The notes: generated by a model from the sequence alone, not told the origin. Positions 7,335 through 15,332 are shown, counted from the stretch's first letter. The stretch is 33,124 bases of DNA from an uncultured Elusimicrobiales bacterium (GCA_944324695.1 CALUXH010000037.1:1-33124); one strand, 5' to 3'. Translations and numbers: made by a program.

Positions 7335-8129
7335 ATGACCAAACAAATCATGGGCATCGTTAATGCGACGCCGGACTCTTTTTACGACGGGGACCCGCAA
7401 AACAATTTAGACAAGCTGCTGGCCAAATGCCAAAGTCATTTGGAAGACGGGGCCGACATTTTGGACATCGGCGGCGAATCCACCCGCCCCGGCGCAACCC
7501 CCATATCCGCGCAGGAAGAACTGGCCCGCACGCTGGAACTGATTAAACAGGCGCGCAAACGCTGGCCGCAGGCGGTCATTTCCCAGGACACCTTTAAAAT
7601 TCCCGTCGCGCTGGAAGGCCTGAAGGCCGGCGTAAACCTCATCAATGACGTCAGCGGCACGCCTGATGAAGAAATGTTCAAACTGGTCAAAGATTTCGGC
7701 GCGCAAATCGTCATCACGCACAGCCGCGGCAACCCGCAAACCATGCAGACGCTGACGCAATACACGGATTTAATTGGAGAAATAAAAGACTTTCTGGCTC
7801 TTAAAATCGCACGTGCGCAGGCCTGCGGGCTGAAAAAAGAGCAAATTATTATTGACCCGGGCTTCGGCTTTGCCAAAACGCGGGAGCAAAATTACAAACT
7901 TTTGGCGCACGCCAAAGAATTTGCTACATTGGGGGTAAGGCTGCTTATAGGCCTGTCTCATAAAAAATTTTTAAGCCAGCCCTCAGAAAAGCCGCCCAAA
8001 CGCAAAACCCAGACGCTGTGCGCCAATTTCGCCGCGCTGGAAGCGGGAGCTGACATTCTGCGCGTGCACGACGTGCGGGAAACAAAAAAAGCAGTCAATT
8101 TCTTTTTGGAACTGGAGGAAAACGCATGA
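7335..8129 (+). CDS. folP: Dihydropteroate synthase
   Basis: Joins 6-hydroxymethyl-dihydropterin pyrophosphate to p-aminobenzoate; the sulfonamide target. About 264 aa from the ATG at 7335; an in-frame ATG at 7311 would add eight residues. Family blocks are clear: MGIVNATPDSFYDGD at the N-terminus, DIGGESTRPGA (about residues 47-57), QDTFK, NDVSGT, ITHSRG, and DPGFGFAKT. The start was hard to fix because no ribosome binding site precedes either ATG; TATATA (7323-7328) 6 nt before 7335 would allow a leaderless start. The 3' end overlaps the next gene by 4 bp (ATGA). Confidence 0.95.
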   Translation: MTKQIMGIVNATPDSFYDGDPQNNLDKLLAKCQSHLEDGADILDIGGESTRPGATPISAQEELARTLELIKQARKRWPQAVISQDTFKIPVALEGLKAGVNLINDVSGTPDEEMFKLVKDFGAQIVITHSRGNPQTMQTLTQYTDLIGEIKDFLALKIARAQACGLKKEQIIIDPGFGFAKTREQNYKLLAHAKEFATLGVRLLIGLSHKKFLSQPSEKPPKRKTQTLCANFAALEAGADILRVHDVRETKKAVNFFLELEENA

Positions 8130-8476
8130 GTAAAGTATTTTTAACGCAGGCTGGTTCGTTTAAAGCCATGCACAGCCACGACGGCACACTGGCAGAACCT
8201 TTGCACGAACATCTCTTCCGCTATGAAGCCACCTTTTACGGAGACATCAACGAAGAACGCTTTTTGGTGGACTTCCGCCAGATAAGCGGTATGTTTAAAA
8301 ATGAACTGGAAAAAATGCTCAACGGCTCCGACCTGACCACCTTCCTTCCGTTCCCGACGGCGGAATCCCTGGCCATTTGGCTTTATGACCGCATCAAGGC
8401 CAAAATGCCCAAACTTTACAGCGTCAAAGTGGCCGAAGCCGAAGACCGCTGGGTGGAATACCGGGGAGAAGAATAA
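8126..8476 (+). CDS. PTPS-family protein, probable PTPS-III substituting for FolB
   Basis: A 116-aa 6-pyruvoyltetrahydropterin synthase paralogue lying between folP and folK, overlapping both (ATGA and TAATG). The zinc ligands align with QueD: H16 (KAMHSHDG), H27 and H29 (LHEH). The protein contains no cysteine at all, so it lacks the QueD/PTPS nucleophile. A Glu (E24, in AEPLHEH) sits close to that position. Established knowledge: PTPS-III enzymes, with Glu in place of Cys, cleave dihydroneopterin triphosphate directly to 6-hydroxymethyl-dihydropterin and replace FolB in Plasmodium and some bacteria. Context (no folB, inside a fol operon) supports this. The alternative is a second QueD-like enzyme. 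Confidence 0.8.
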   Translation: MSKVFLTQAGSFKAMHSHDGTLAEPLHEHLFRYEATFYGDINEERFLVDFRQISGMFKNELEKMLNGSDLTTFLPFPTAESLAIWLYDRIKAKMPKLYSVKVAEAEDRWVEYRGEE

Positions 8477-8967
8477 TGCCTTTAGCCGTACTGGGACTGG
8501 GCAGCAATCAGGCCGGCCCCCAAGAACAGCTGGACCGCGCCGTGGAAGCCTTAGCCTCTTTGGGCCAAATCAAAGAAGTGGCCCCTTATATCCTGTCCAA
8601 ACCCGAAGGCTATGACGCCCAACCGGACTTTGTAAATACGGTGGCGCTCCTGTCCACGCCGTACCGGCCGGCGGATCTTTTGCGCAAGCTCAAAGAACTG
8701 GAAAAAAAGCTGGGCCGCGTTCCCACGTTTAAAGACGGGCCGCGCGTCATAGACCTGGATATTTTATTTTACGACGACCAGGTAATCTTTGACACGGACG
8801 CCATGCTTTTTGTCCCCCATCCGCGGCTGCATGAGCGGGAATTTGTCTTAAAACCTTTAAGCTATCTGCTGCCTGATTTTGTGCACCCCAAGCTGGGCAA
8901 AAGCGTTACAGACCTGTACCGAGAACTAATGCGCAATAAAGGTGTGCCAACCTGTAAAATTTTGTAG
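8476..8967 (+). CDS. folK: 6-hydroxymethyl-7,8-dihydropterin pyrophosphokinase
   Basis: Transfers pyrophosphate from ATP to 6-hydroxymethyl-dihydropterin, giving the FolP substrate. 163 aa, usual length. The GLGSN start (residues 7-11), FVNTVALL (about 54-61), ELEKKLGR, and the signature GPRVIDLDILFYDD with its catalytic Asp pair are present, followed by PHPRLHEREFVLKPL. Its ATG overlaps the stop of the PTPS-like gene by one base. It is the last recognisable fol gene of the operon. No fused FolB or FolP domain is attached. Confidence 0.96.
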   Translation: MPLAVLGLGSNQAGPQEQLDRAVEALASLGQIKEVAPYILSKPEGYDAQPDFVNTVALLSTPYRPADLLRKLKELEKKLGRVPTFKDGPRVIDLDILFYDDQVIFDTDAMLFVPHPRLHEREFVLKPLSYLLPDFVHPKLGKSVTDLYRELMRNKGVPTCKIL

Positions 8968-8970
8968 AAT
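8965..8970 (+). promoter_or_regulatory. -10 box of the first OmpA-type lipoprotein gene
   Basis: TAGAAT preceded by TTG, at the folK stop and 33 nt before the lipoprotein ATG. It allows transcription independent of the fol operon. Confidence 0.4.
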
Positions 8971-9003
8971 AAAAACGGAAGTTTCAAAAACGGAGATTTA
9001 TAC

Positions 9004-9432
9004 ATGAAAAAACTGGTTTTATGTTGTGCGGGCGCTTTGCTTTTGACCGCCTGCGCCACGGGACCCAAACAGCCCGGCCGCGTGGGGCAAATGTATTTTA
9101 CCACCATTGCTTTTGACGTAAACGGGGACGAAATCGCCACCGCTTCGTATAAACAAATTGACGAAGCCGTCAAAGTATATATGAAAGATCCGTCCGTCAA
9201 AGTGGAAGTGCGTGGATATACCGATTCCAGCGGCAACGCCCAAAGCAATTTGCGCCTGTCGCAAAAACGCGCCGACCGCGTGGCAAAAGCGCTGCAAATC
9301 CGCGGCGTGGACAGAAACAATATTACGGCCAAAGGCTATGGCTCTGAAAAACCCATTGTATCCAACAATACGCCCGAAGGCCGCCAGCAAAACCGCCGCG
9401 TGGAAATAGAATTCCCGTATCCGGACAAATAA
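9004..9432 (+). CDS. OmpA-domain (Pal-like) lipoprotein
   Basis: A 142-aa outer-membrane lipoprotein. The signal (MKKLVLCCAGALLLTAC) ends in the lipobox LTAC with Cys17 as lipidation site. Residues about 30-140 form an OmpA/Pal/MotB peptidoglycan-binding domain: FDVNGDEI, VRGYTDSSGNAQSNLRLSQKRADRV and NRRVEIEF. It should anchor the outer membrane to peptidoglycan. GGAG lies 10 nt upstream. The next gene is a paralogue with the same plan. The domain is shorter than full Pal proteins and there are no tol genes here, so I do not call it pal. Confidence 0.92.
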   Translation: MKKLVLCCAGALLLTACATGPKQPGRVGQMYFTTIAFDVNGDEIATASYKQIDEAVKVYMKDPSVKVEVRGYTDSSGNAQSNLRLSQKRADRVAKALQIRGVDRNNITAKGYGSEKPIVSNNTPEGRQQNRRVEIEFPYPDK

Positions 9433-9495
9433 TTTGACGTTTGCGCCCGAGGCAATATGCAGCGGGCGCGTTTTGCAAGCAAACAAGGAGAAGTC

Positions 9496-10113
9496 ATGAA
9501 GAAATTAGCTTTGTTGTGCGCCGCCGCTTTATTTTTGACGGCTTGTCACTGTGAAAGAAGAACCACCGGCACCCCTTGCCGCAAGGGTGTTTGCCAGGCC
9601 GAGCTGCAAAGCCAGCGCGAAGCCGAAGCCGCGCGCAGAGCCGCCGAAGCGCGCCGCCGCGCCGAGGCCGAACGCCGCGCCGCCATGCGCCGTGCCGCGG
9701 AAGAAAGAGCCGCCGCACAGGAACGCCATTATGCGGAAATCGGCCGCGCCAAACGCCGCGGAAATGTTATTACCGTGGAATATGAAAAACCCATTCAGTT
9801 CGGTCATAACAGCGACCAGATAGATCCTTCTTCTTTTAAAGAGCTGGACCGCACCGCCCGTCTGCTTAAAAGACATCCGGAAAATAAAATTACGATCAAA
9901 GGCTATACCGATTCTCTGGGAGACCCGGCTTACAACGTCGATCTTTCCCAGCGGCGCGCCAAATCCGTGGCGGACGCTTTGATTGAACGCGGCGTACCCG
10001 CTGAAAACGTCAGCTATGCCGGTTACGGCGCAGCCAACCCGGTGGCCACCAATGACACGCTGCTCGGTCGCCGTGCCAACCGCCGCGTGGAACTGGACAT
10101 CAGCGTACAGTAA
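9496..10113 (+). CDS. OmpA-domain lipoprotein with Ala/Arg/Glu coiled-coil linker
   Basis: A 205-aa lipoprotein starting at 9496, where AAGGAG precedes the ATG; an earlier in-frame ATG (9457) would mask the signal. The lipobox LTAC ends at C17, with a second Cys at 19. Residues about 35-85 are an almost pure A/R/E/Q stretch (AEAARRAAEARRRAEAERR) predicted to form a long helix or coiled coil. Residues about 95-205 are the OmpA/Pal domain (GYTDSLGDPAYNVDLSQRRA, NRRVELDI). The helix could span the periplasm between the membrane anchor and peptidoglycan. It lies 63 nt after its shorter paralogue and is followed by a strong terminator. Confidence 0.92.
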   Translation: MKKLALLCAAALFLTACHCERRTTGTPCRKGVCQAELQSQREAEAARRAAEARRRAEAERRAAMRRAAEERAAAQERHYAEIGRAKRRGNVITVEYEKPIQFGHNSDQIDPSSFKELDRTARLLKRHPENKITIKGYTDSLGDPAYNVDLSQRRAKSVADALIERGVPAENVSYAGYGAANPVATNDTLLGRRANRRVELDISVQ

Positions 10114-10132
10114 AAAATAACATTGTGTCTTT

Positions 10133-10158
10133 AAACCCCGGTCAAGCCGGGGTTTTTT
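10133..10158 (+). terminator. Intrinsic terminator after the lipoprotein pair
   Basis: AAACCCCGG (10133-10141), loop TCAAG, CCGGGGTTT (10147-10155), with the T run reaching 10158. It lies 20 nt after the stop and would end the fol/lipoprotein transcript. Confidence 0.9.
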
Positions 10159-10444
10159 ATATGTCCGAAAAAGCCGACAAGATATTGCAGAATGGCTCTT
10201 TTGCCTTTCCGGCCGGGACTGGAAAGACTTCCCCGGTTAGAGCAATCCGGAAAATCAGGCCGGACGCAGAAATATCTTTTCAGCCCTGTTCCAATGAACA
10301 GATCCGTCAAACGGACGCGACATACCAACAAAGTCTGCTCCTTTTAACCCGTATTGCATCTGTTCCGTATGGCAAAAGTACCGCCCCTTCCGACAAAGTA
10401 TTTTAGGAACAAAGCCAAACGGGAAAGCCACACAAGCCGAAGAA

Positions 10445-10470
10445 AAAACCCCGCCCAAAGGCGGGGTTTT
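10445..10470 (-). terminator. Intrinsic terminator of the CBM48-type gene
   Basis: CCCCGCC (10449-10455) and GGCGGGG (10460-10466) with flanking A and T runs. On the minus strand T6 follows the stem, 15 nt after the gene's stop. It has T runs on both strands and may act on both. Confidence 0.85.
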
Positions 10471-10484
10471 AGGAAAACGGTTCT

Positions 10485-11129
10485 TTATTTTACGATTAGA
10501 ACAGATCGTCCGTCCTCTTCTTTTGAATAAGGATCCAGCGTCTGTTTCCCATCTACAATATAAAGAAATTTATAGGTACCGGGCGCAATGCCAAGCGTCA
10601 CTTCCCAGACGTTTCCTTTTTTCTTCAAAGCGCGCGGCTTGGACATGGTAAACCCGCTGACTACGGATACGCTGTCCGCCTCTCCAAAATAGCGGAAGGT
10701 TACCTGGCGGTATTTGCTTTTGGGATTTGTTTTCACAATAACGCTGTCTTTCTTTTCCGCAGGTTGCGCCGGAGCCGGCTGTTCGGCAACTTGTTGCTCT
10801 TTGACCTCAGGCTGCGGTTTGGCCTCAACCGACGCCGCAGGCTGTGCGGGTGTGGCGGACGGCGTAACCGTTACCGTTTCTTCCGTCACGGTAACTTCTT
10901 GCGTTATCGGTGCAGAAGTTTCCGCTACGTCAGAAACTGCCGGGACCGGCTTTTCAACCGAAGAAAACAGGCGGGCAGACAAATTTTTATATAGGAAGAA
11001 CCCGAATACGCACAGGAAAATGACGTCCACGATAATCAAAAACAGCCATAAATCCTTATTGCCGGTCTGGGCAGAAAGCTTCGCCTCAAATTCCGCCACA
11101 TCGGGAGTATTTTTTTCTTCGTCTGCCAT
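10485..11129 (-). CDS. Membrane-anchored protein with a CBM48/AMPK-type glycogen-binding domain
   Basis: A 214-aa protein starting at 11129 (MADEEKN), with AAAGGTG upstream; an in-frame ATG three codons earlier is less well placed. Plan: acidic N-terminus, one membrane helix at about residues 27-47 (LWLFLIIVDVIFLCVFGFFLY), a linker of about 90 residues rich in Pro, Ala, Val, Thr and Glu, and a C-terminal domain of about 75 residues. The last resembles the AMPK/CBM48 glycogen-binding fold: VTFRYFGEADSVSVVSGF, WEVTLGIAPGTYKFLYIVDG, then DPYSKEEDG. Such domains bind alpha-glucan in the cytoplasm, or act as periplasmic adaptors. Partner unknown. tRNA-Gly ends only 21 nt upstream on the same strand. 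Confidence 0.8.
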   Translation of the reverse strand: MADEEKNTPDVAEFEAKLSAQTGNKDLWLFLIIVDVIFLCVFGFFLYKNLSARLFSSVEKPVPAVSDVAETSAPITQEVTVTEETVTVTPSATPAQPAASVEAKPQPEVKEQQVAEQPAPAQPAEKKDSVIVKTNPKSKYRQVTFRYFGEADSVSVVSGFTMSKPRALKKKGNVWEVTLGIAPGTYKFLYIVDGKQTLDPYSKEEDGRSVLIVK

Positions 11130-11150
11130 AAAGCACACCTTTATAAAAAG

Positions 11151-11221
11151 AGCGGGCGAAGGGAATCGAACCCTCGTCTAGAGCTTGGGAAGCTCCCATT
11201 CTACCATTGAACCACGCCCGC
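11151..11221 (-). tRNA. tRNA-Gly (anticodon CCC)
   Basis: 71 nt fold as a full cloverleaf on the minus strand: acceptor GCGGGCG / CGCCCGC, D stem GTTC/GAAT, anticodon stem GGAGC/GCTCT around loop TTCCCAA (anticodon CCC, reads GGG), and T arm GAGGG-TTCGATT-CCCTT. The discriminator is U. CCA is not encoded in the DNA, so it depends on tRNA nucleotidyltransferase. It sits 21 nt upstream of the CBM48-type gene on the same strand and may share its transcript. Confidence 0.95.
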
Positions 11222-11245
11222 ATAAATAAGCGTAACTGCGTTTAT

Positions 11246-11254
11246 ATTATAGCA
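11246..11254 (-). promoter_or_regulatory. Extended -10 promoter of tRNA-Gly
   Basis: On the minus strand TGC-TATAAT (preceded by AAT) ends 24 nt before the tRNA 5' end. It is a close match to the extended -10 TGCTAnAAT seen at many genes in this window. Confidence 0.6.
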
Positions 11255-11281
11255 ATTGTGCGGCCTTTTTGCATCATAAAA

Positions 11282-12787
11282 CTACTTATGCCCGCCGTAT
11301 CGGCGGCGGATAAATTCCAGCGCGCTTTGCCGGTCGCTCACTTCTCCCTCCACCTGCGCCAGCGCAACGGCTTCCAATATTTCCCCCACCAACGGCGAGG
11401 GCGTCAAAGACAGGCTCTGCATAACGTCGCGGCCGTCCAGCAGGCGGGTGGGTTTGATTTTTTGGGGAGAGTCAAAATATTTTTTCAGCAACAAAGACAG
11501 CACCTGCATATGCCGCAGCGTTTTGCCCACATTGGCCGTTTTTTTGGCCTTTTCAATACTCATCAGCTTATCGCCGCTTTTGGGCAAAATGCGTTTTAAT
11601 TGTGCATCGGAAATATAGCTGGTGTAGTCGGCCCAGCATAAAAGCAGCATAGGCAGGGCCGCATCCCCCAAGTCCCTGAAAAATTTATAAGCCCCTCTGT
11701 CGGTAATAACGTCATTGCTGGCCAGGTTGCTTGGGCGCAGATGCTCTCCTATCATCGCGCAGATTAAACGGCTGTCCGCTTTGCTGTAATGCAGGCGCTC
11801 CAAAATGCCCTTGGCCATACGCGCGCCTTTCTGCTCATGGTAAAAAAAGCGCAGCCGGTCCCCCACCACTTTGGCCGTAGCGGGCTTGGCCACGTCATGC
11901 AAAAGCACGGCCGTTTTAAATAATGCTTTATCCGCGGCCACGGGAGCCAGTTTTTTATAATATTTCGGAAACGCTTTTGGCAGGTTCTCCAGCAGCCACT
12001 CTTCCCGCTTGAAGCAATCCAGCGTATGTTTAAGCACCCCGCCTTTGCCGTAATAACATTCGGCACAGGTGCGCTGAGCCTCCAGCTCCGGAAACAGTGC
12101 CGTCAGCAGGGCGGTTTTCTCCATCAAAAGCACGTTTTCATAGGCACGAGGAGTATGAAACAAACGTTTAAGCTCTTCCTGCACGCGTTCGCCGGCGGAC
12201 CGTACTATCAGCGGTGCGTCTTTTTTTATTTGTCTCAATACGGCGGGAGTGACGGTAAATTTCAGCTCCGCGGCGTGGCGGAAAACGCGCAACATGCGCA
12301 GCGGATCTTCGGCAAACACGCGGGAATTGTTCAGGCGGATCCGGCGTGAGGCCAAATCTTTCACGCCGTCCTTCAAATCTATTAAAAACTTTTTTTGCAG
12401 GTTTTTAAAACGGATCTGCGCCTTTTGCCCTTTGGCCGTTTTGACTTCCAGCGCCAGCGGCGCGGTGACGGGATAAGCCAAAGAGTTAAACGTAAAATCA
12501 CGCCGCAGCAAATCCTCTTTTAAATCCTTCCCTTGGAAAGCGGTTAAATCCAGTTGCAAATTTTCTTTGCGCGTCACCAGCCGCCATACGCCAAACTGCG
12601 CGTCCATTTCAAACGCGGCGGCTTTTAGCGCTTTGGCCAAAGCCAGTGCGGCGGGTTTGACGCGGGCTTTGGGCAGGGCCAAATCTATATCGCCGGACGG
12701 TTTCTTCAAAAGCGCATCGCGCACCGCACCGCCCACATAATAAGCATCCGGCACAATGCCGCGCAGTATATCGGCCAAACGGTCCAT
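11282..12787 (-). CDS. Class II tRNA nucleotidyltransferase with HD domain (CCA- or CC-adding)
   Basis: 501-aa enzyme that adds nucleotides to tRNA 3' ends. Motif A: GGAVRD (residues 19-24) and the catalytic DID in SGDIDLAL. Motif B: RRDFTFNSLA. Motif D, which reads ATP/CTP: EDPLRMLRVFRHA. The head and neck are followed by a C-terminal HD phosphohydrolase-type domain (LLHDVAKPATAK), which some CCA-adding enzymes use for phosphatase activity. GG, DxD and HD are all intact. The start overlaps the stop of the acyl-CoA ligase by one base (TAATG), so translation is coupled. A second family member lies at 20617-21717. Whether this one adds CC or CCA cannot be told from motifs alone. Confidence 0.9.
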   Translation of the reverse strand: MDRLADILRGIVPDAYYVGGAVRDALLKKPSGDIDLALPKARVKPAALALAKALKAAAFEMDAQFGVWRLVTRKENLQLDLTAFQGKDLKEDLLRRDFTFNSLAYPVTAPLALEVKTAKGQKAQIRFKNLQKKFLIDLKDGVKDLASRRIRLNNSRVFAEDPLRMLRVFRHAAELKFTVTPAVLRQIKKDAPLIVRSAGERVQEELKRLFHTPRAYENVLLMEKTALLTALFPELEAQRTCAECYYGKGGVLKHTLDCFKREEWLLENLPKAFPKYYKKLAPVAADKALFKTAVLLHDVAKPATAKVVGDRLRFFYHEQKGARMAKGILERLHYSKADSRLICAMIGEHLRPSNLASNDVITDRGAYKFFRDLGDAALPMLLLCWADYTSYISDAQLKRILPKSGDKLMSIEKAKKTANVGKTLRHMQVLSLLLKKYFDSPQKIKPTRLLDGRDVMQSLSLTPSPLVGEILEAVALAQVEGEVSDRQSALEFIRRRYGGHK

Positions 12788-14409
12788 TACGCTCCAGCCT
12801 CCGGCCCGGCGAGTTCAGCATGTTGTTTCATTTTTTCTACGGCATCTTCGCGCAATTTGCGTTTCAACACTTTGTTTAAGCTGTTCTTAGGCAAACCGTC
12901 TACAAATTCAAAAGTGCGCGGACGTTTATACGTATCCAAATTCTGTTTCAGAAATTTGCGGAACTGCTCATCCGTCAATTCCGCGCCTTCTTTTTTGACG
13001 GCATAACATTTAACGAATTCTCCGCCTTTCCCGTCCGGCACGCCGACAATGGCGCATTCTTCTATGCCCGGGCAAGACGCAATAGTCGCCTCCACCTGTG
13101 CGGAAAATACTTTCAGACCTTTAATAATAATCATGTCTTTCTTGCGGTCTTTGATAAAGATAAAACCGTCGTCGTCCACGGATACGATGTCGCCGGTTTT
13201 GAACCAACCGTCTTTGGTAAACGCGTCACGCGTGGCCTGCGGGTTGCCGAAATATCCACGGAACACATTGGGCCCTTTGACGCACAGTTCTCCTTCGTGG
13301 TTGCGCGGCACTTCATTGCCCTCATCGTCCAGCACGATAGTGCTGACGGAAGGAATGGCCGGGCCGACGGATTTGATTTTCTGCAATTCTTCCGTATTTA
13401 CGCTGACCACGGGGCTGGTTTCGGTCAGGCCGTAGCCCTCCAAAATTTTTACGCCGATTTTCTTTTCAAAACGGTCTTTAATCTCCTGCGTCAGCGGCGC
13501 CGCGCCGGACACGGCAAAGCGCACGTTTTTAAACGGCCAGAACTGCAGATACAGCCGTTTAAAGCCTTTGGCTTCTTTGGACAGAACGGCCAAAATTTGC
13601 GGCACGGCCAAAATCAGCGTGACATTTTCGCTGCCCATAGCCGACAGCCAGGTCTTAGCCGGCATAATATTGGCCACGATAACCACCTTTAAATTTAAAT
13701 ACAGCGGGATAACCACGCAGGTCGTCCACGCAAAAGAATGAAACATCGGCAGCAGACACAGGAAGCAGTCTTCATCGGTAATTTTAAAAATCTGCGCGCA
13801 GGAAATCACGTTGCTGGCCAGGTTGCCGTGCGTTAAAATGGCGCCTTTGGGCTGCCCCGTAGTGCCGGAGGTGTACAAAATAAAGGCGTCATCTTCCGTG
13901 CGGGCGCAGGGTCCGGCCGTTTCGTCATGATAGGTGGATTTATTGATTTGCTCCCAAAATTTTTGCACATGAGGGTCGTCCTGCGCGGACTCGGGTATCG
14001 TATCCGTGGAGAAAATATACTTCAAGTCAGGCAGGGACGCCCGGGCCTTCAAATAATGGCGGATAAATTCCGCCTGAGTCACCACGGCTTTGGCGCCGGA
14101 ATTGTTCAAAATAAACAAAAGCTCTTCCTGTTTGGTGACCATAAAGTTCATCGGAATAGCCACCGCACCGATTTTATACAAACCGTAATTGGCCACCACC
14201 ACGTCTATGGCGTTGCGGTGGGCGATGGCCACGCGGTCGCCTTTGCGTATGCCGTGTTCCCAAAACATATCGGCCGCGCGGTCCACCTGCATCAGCAAAT
14301 CCAGATACGTTACTTTTTTGCCGGTGGCGGCCTCCACCAAAGCGATTTTCTGCGGGAAGCGGTACGCACTGTCACTTAAAGACGTATATAAATCTTTTCT
14401 GCGAATCAT
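12787..14409 (-). CDS. Long-chain acyl-CoA synthetase-like AMP-binding enzyme
   Basis: 540-aa adenylate-forming ligase that would activate a fatty or aryl acid with ATP and CoA. Motifs: YTSGTTGQPKGAI (about residues 174-186, phosphate-binding loop), GYGLTETSPV (about 320, adenine site), GDIVSVDDDGFIFIKDRKKDMII (about 400) and the C-terminal lysine segment NSLNKVLKRKLRED. Closest by appearance to FadD-type fatty-acid ligases, but the substrate cannot be fixed from sequence. It lies 50 nt downstream of dppC on the same strand but has its own promoter and a good ribosome binding site (GGAGAGG). Confidence 0.92.
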   Translation of the reverse strand: MIRRKDLYTSLSDSAYRFPQKIALVEAATGKKVTYLDLLMQVDRAADMFWEHGIRKGDRVAIAHRNAIDVVVANYGLYKIGAVAIPMNFMVTKQEELLFILNNSGAKAVVTQAEFIRHYLKARASLPDLKYIFSTDTIPESAQDDPHVQKFWEQINKSTYHDETAGPCARTEDDAFILYTSGTTGQPKGAILTHGNLASNVISCAQIFKITDEDCFLCLLPMFHSFAWTTCVVIPLYLNLKVVIVANIMPAKTWLSAMGSENVTLILAVPQILAVLSKEAKGFKRLYLQFWPFKNVRFAVSGAAPLTQEIKDRFEKKIGVKILEGYGLTETSPVVSVNTEELQKIKSVGPAIPSVSTIVLDDEGNEVPRNHEGELCVKGPNVFRGYFGNPQATRDAFTKDGWFKTGDIVSVDDDGFIFIKDRKKDMIIIKGLKVFSAQVEATIASCPGIEECAIVGVPDGKGGEFVKCYAVKKEGAELTDEQFRKFLKQNLDTYKRPRTFEFVDGLPKNSLNKVLKRKLREDAVEKMKQHAELAGPEAGA

Positions 14410-14446
14410 AAAGACCTCTCCAGGGGGGTTAACCGTCTTTTTCTTT

Positions 14447-14454
14447 ATTGTAGC
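14447..14454 (-). promoter_or_regulatory. Extended -10 of the acyl-CoA ligase gene
   Basis: On the minus strand GC-TACAAT lies 37 nt before the ATG, in the 50-nt gap after dppC. It matches the recurrent GCTAnAAT motif and allows transcription independent of the opp operon. Confidence 0.5.
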
Positions 14455-14459
14455 TTAAA

Positions 14460-15332
14460 TCAGCCCTGACGCGGGTCCAAAATATCTCTAAACCCGTCGC
14501 CCAGCAGGTTCCAACCCAACACAAACAAAAAAATCACGCCGCCCGGCACCGCCACGGTGTACCAGTAAGCAAAAGTGTTGCCGCTGCTGCCCAGCACCCA
14601 GTTGCGCGCCATGGCAATGAGCTGGCCCCAATCCGCCGTGCCCGGCTGCGCCCCCAGTCCCAAAAAGGACAAAGAGGCCGCCGTCAGCACGATATAGCCG
14701 ATGTCCAGGCTGGCCACCACCACGGAAGGATAAATGGAATTGGGCAAAATGTGTTTAAGCAACAGGCGCGGGCCGCGCGCGCCCAGCGCGCGCGAAGCGG
14801 TGACAAAGTCGCGGTTTTTCACGGATAACACGTCTCCGCGCACCAAACGCGCATAGGAAGGCCACGCCACCGCCGTCAGCGCAATCATCATATTCTTTAT
14901 GTCCGGCCCCAACATGGCGGCTATCACCATGGCCAGCACCAGCGAAGGCACGGCAAACACGATATCGGTAAAACGCATGATAATCTCGTCCGCCGCCCCG
15001 CCGAAATACGCCGCCGCGGAGCCCAAAAAGAGCCCGATAAGAAACGCAAAAAACGTCACCGTAATGCCTATTTTAAACGCCAGACGCGTGCCCCACACCA
15101 CGCCGTAATATAAATCATACTGCTGCTCCGTGGTGCCGAATATATGCTGTGCCGAAGGCGGTTGCGGGGTCACCTCGTAACCGGCCTGCGGCAGCTGGTA
15201 AGGATTATGCACATTATGCACGGGGGCCAAGAGCGGCGCAAACAAGGCCACCAGCGCAAAAAACGCCACCAGAATAAACCCGGCCAAAGAGGCTTTGTTT
15301 TTAAAAATCCGTTTCAGAATACGGTTATTCAT
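14460..15332 (-). CDS. dppC: Peptide ABC transporter permease, DppC/OppC type
   Basis: Inner-membrane permease of a peptide/nickel-type importer. About 290 aa from the ATG at 15332 (MNNRILKRIFKNK, the usual basic N-terminus with a RxxxNK-type first block); an in-frame ATG at 15395 lies inside dppB and is rejected. Six hydrophobic segments are visible. The EAA loop that contacts the ATPase is SRALGARGPRLLLKHILPNSIYP. It overlaps the dppB end by 8 bp. The gene is the last of the opp-type unit. Confidence 0.93.
   Translation of the reverse strand: MNNRILKRIFKNKASLAGFILVAFFALVALFAPLLAPVHNVHNPYQLPQAGYEVTPQPPSAQHIFGTTEQQYDLYYGVVWGTRLAFKIGITVTFFAFLIGLFLGSAAAYFGGAADEIIMRFTDIVFAVPSLVLAMVIAAMLGPDIKNMMIALTAVAWPSYARLVRGDVLSVKNRDFVTASRALGARGPRLLLKHILPNSIYPSVVVASLDIGYIVLTAASLSFLGLGAQPGTADWGQLIAMARNWVLGSSGNTFAYWYTVAVPGGVIFLFVLGWNLLGDGFRDILDPRQG

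Larger units (their letters stand above)
10114..10484. other. Intergenic region between convergent units
   Basis: A 371-nt gap between the lipoprotein gene and the convergent glycogen-binding-type gene. It holds a terminator for each side (10133-10158 and 10445-10470). An open frame on the plus strand starts inside the first terminator (ATG 10160) and has no ribosome binding site or recognisable domain, so I do not call it a gene. I see nothing else. Confidence 0.5.

Noticed and set aside
9004-9432. Calling the first OmpA lipoprotein pal
   Set aside because: The domain fits but tolA, tolB, tolQ and tolR are not nearby and a second paralogue follows, so identity as the Tol partner is not supported.
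10125-10406. 93-codon open frame after the lipoprotein pair
   Set aside because: Its internal ATG lies in the terminator T run, it has no ribosome binding site, and its composition shows no domain.
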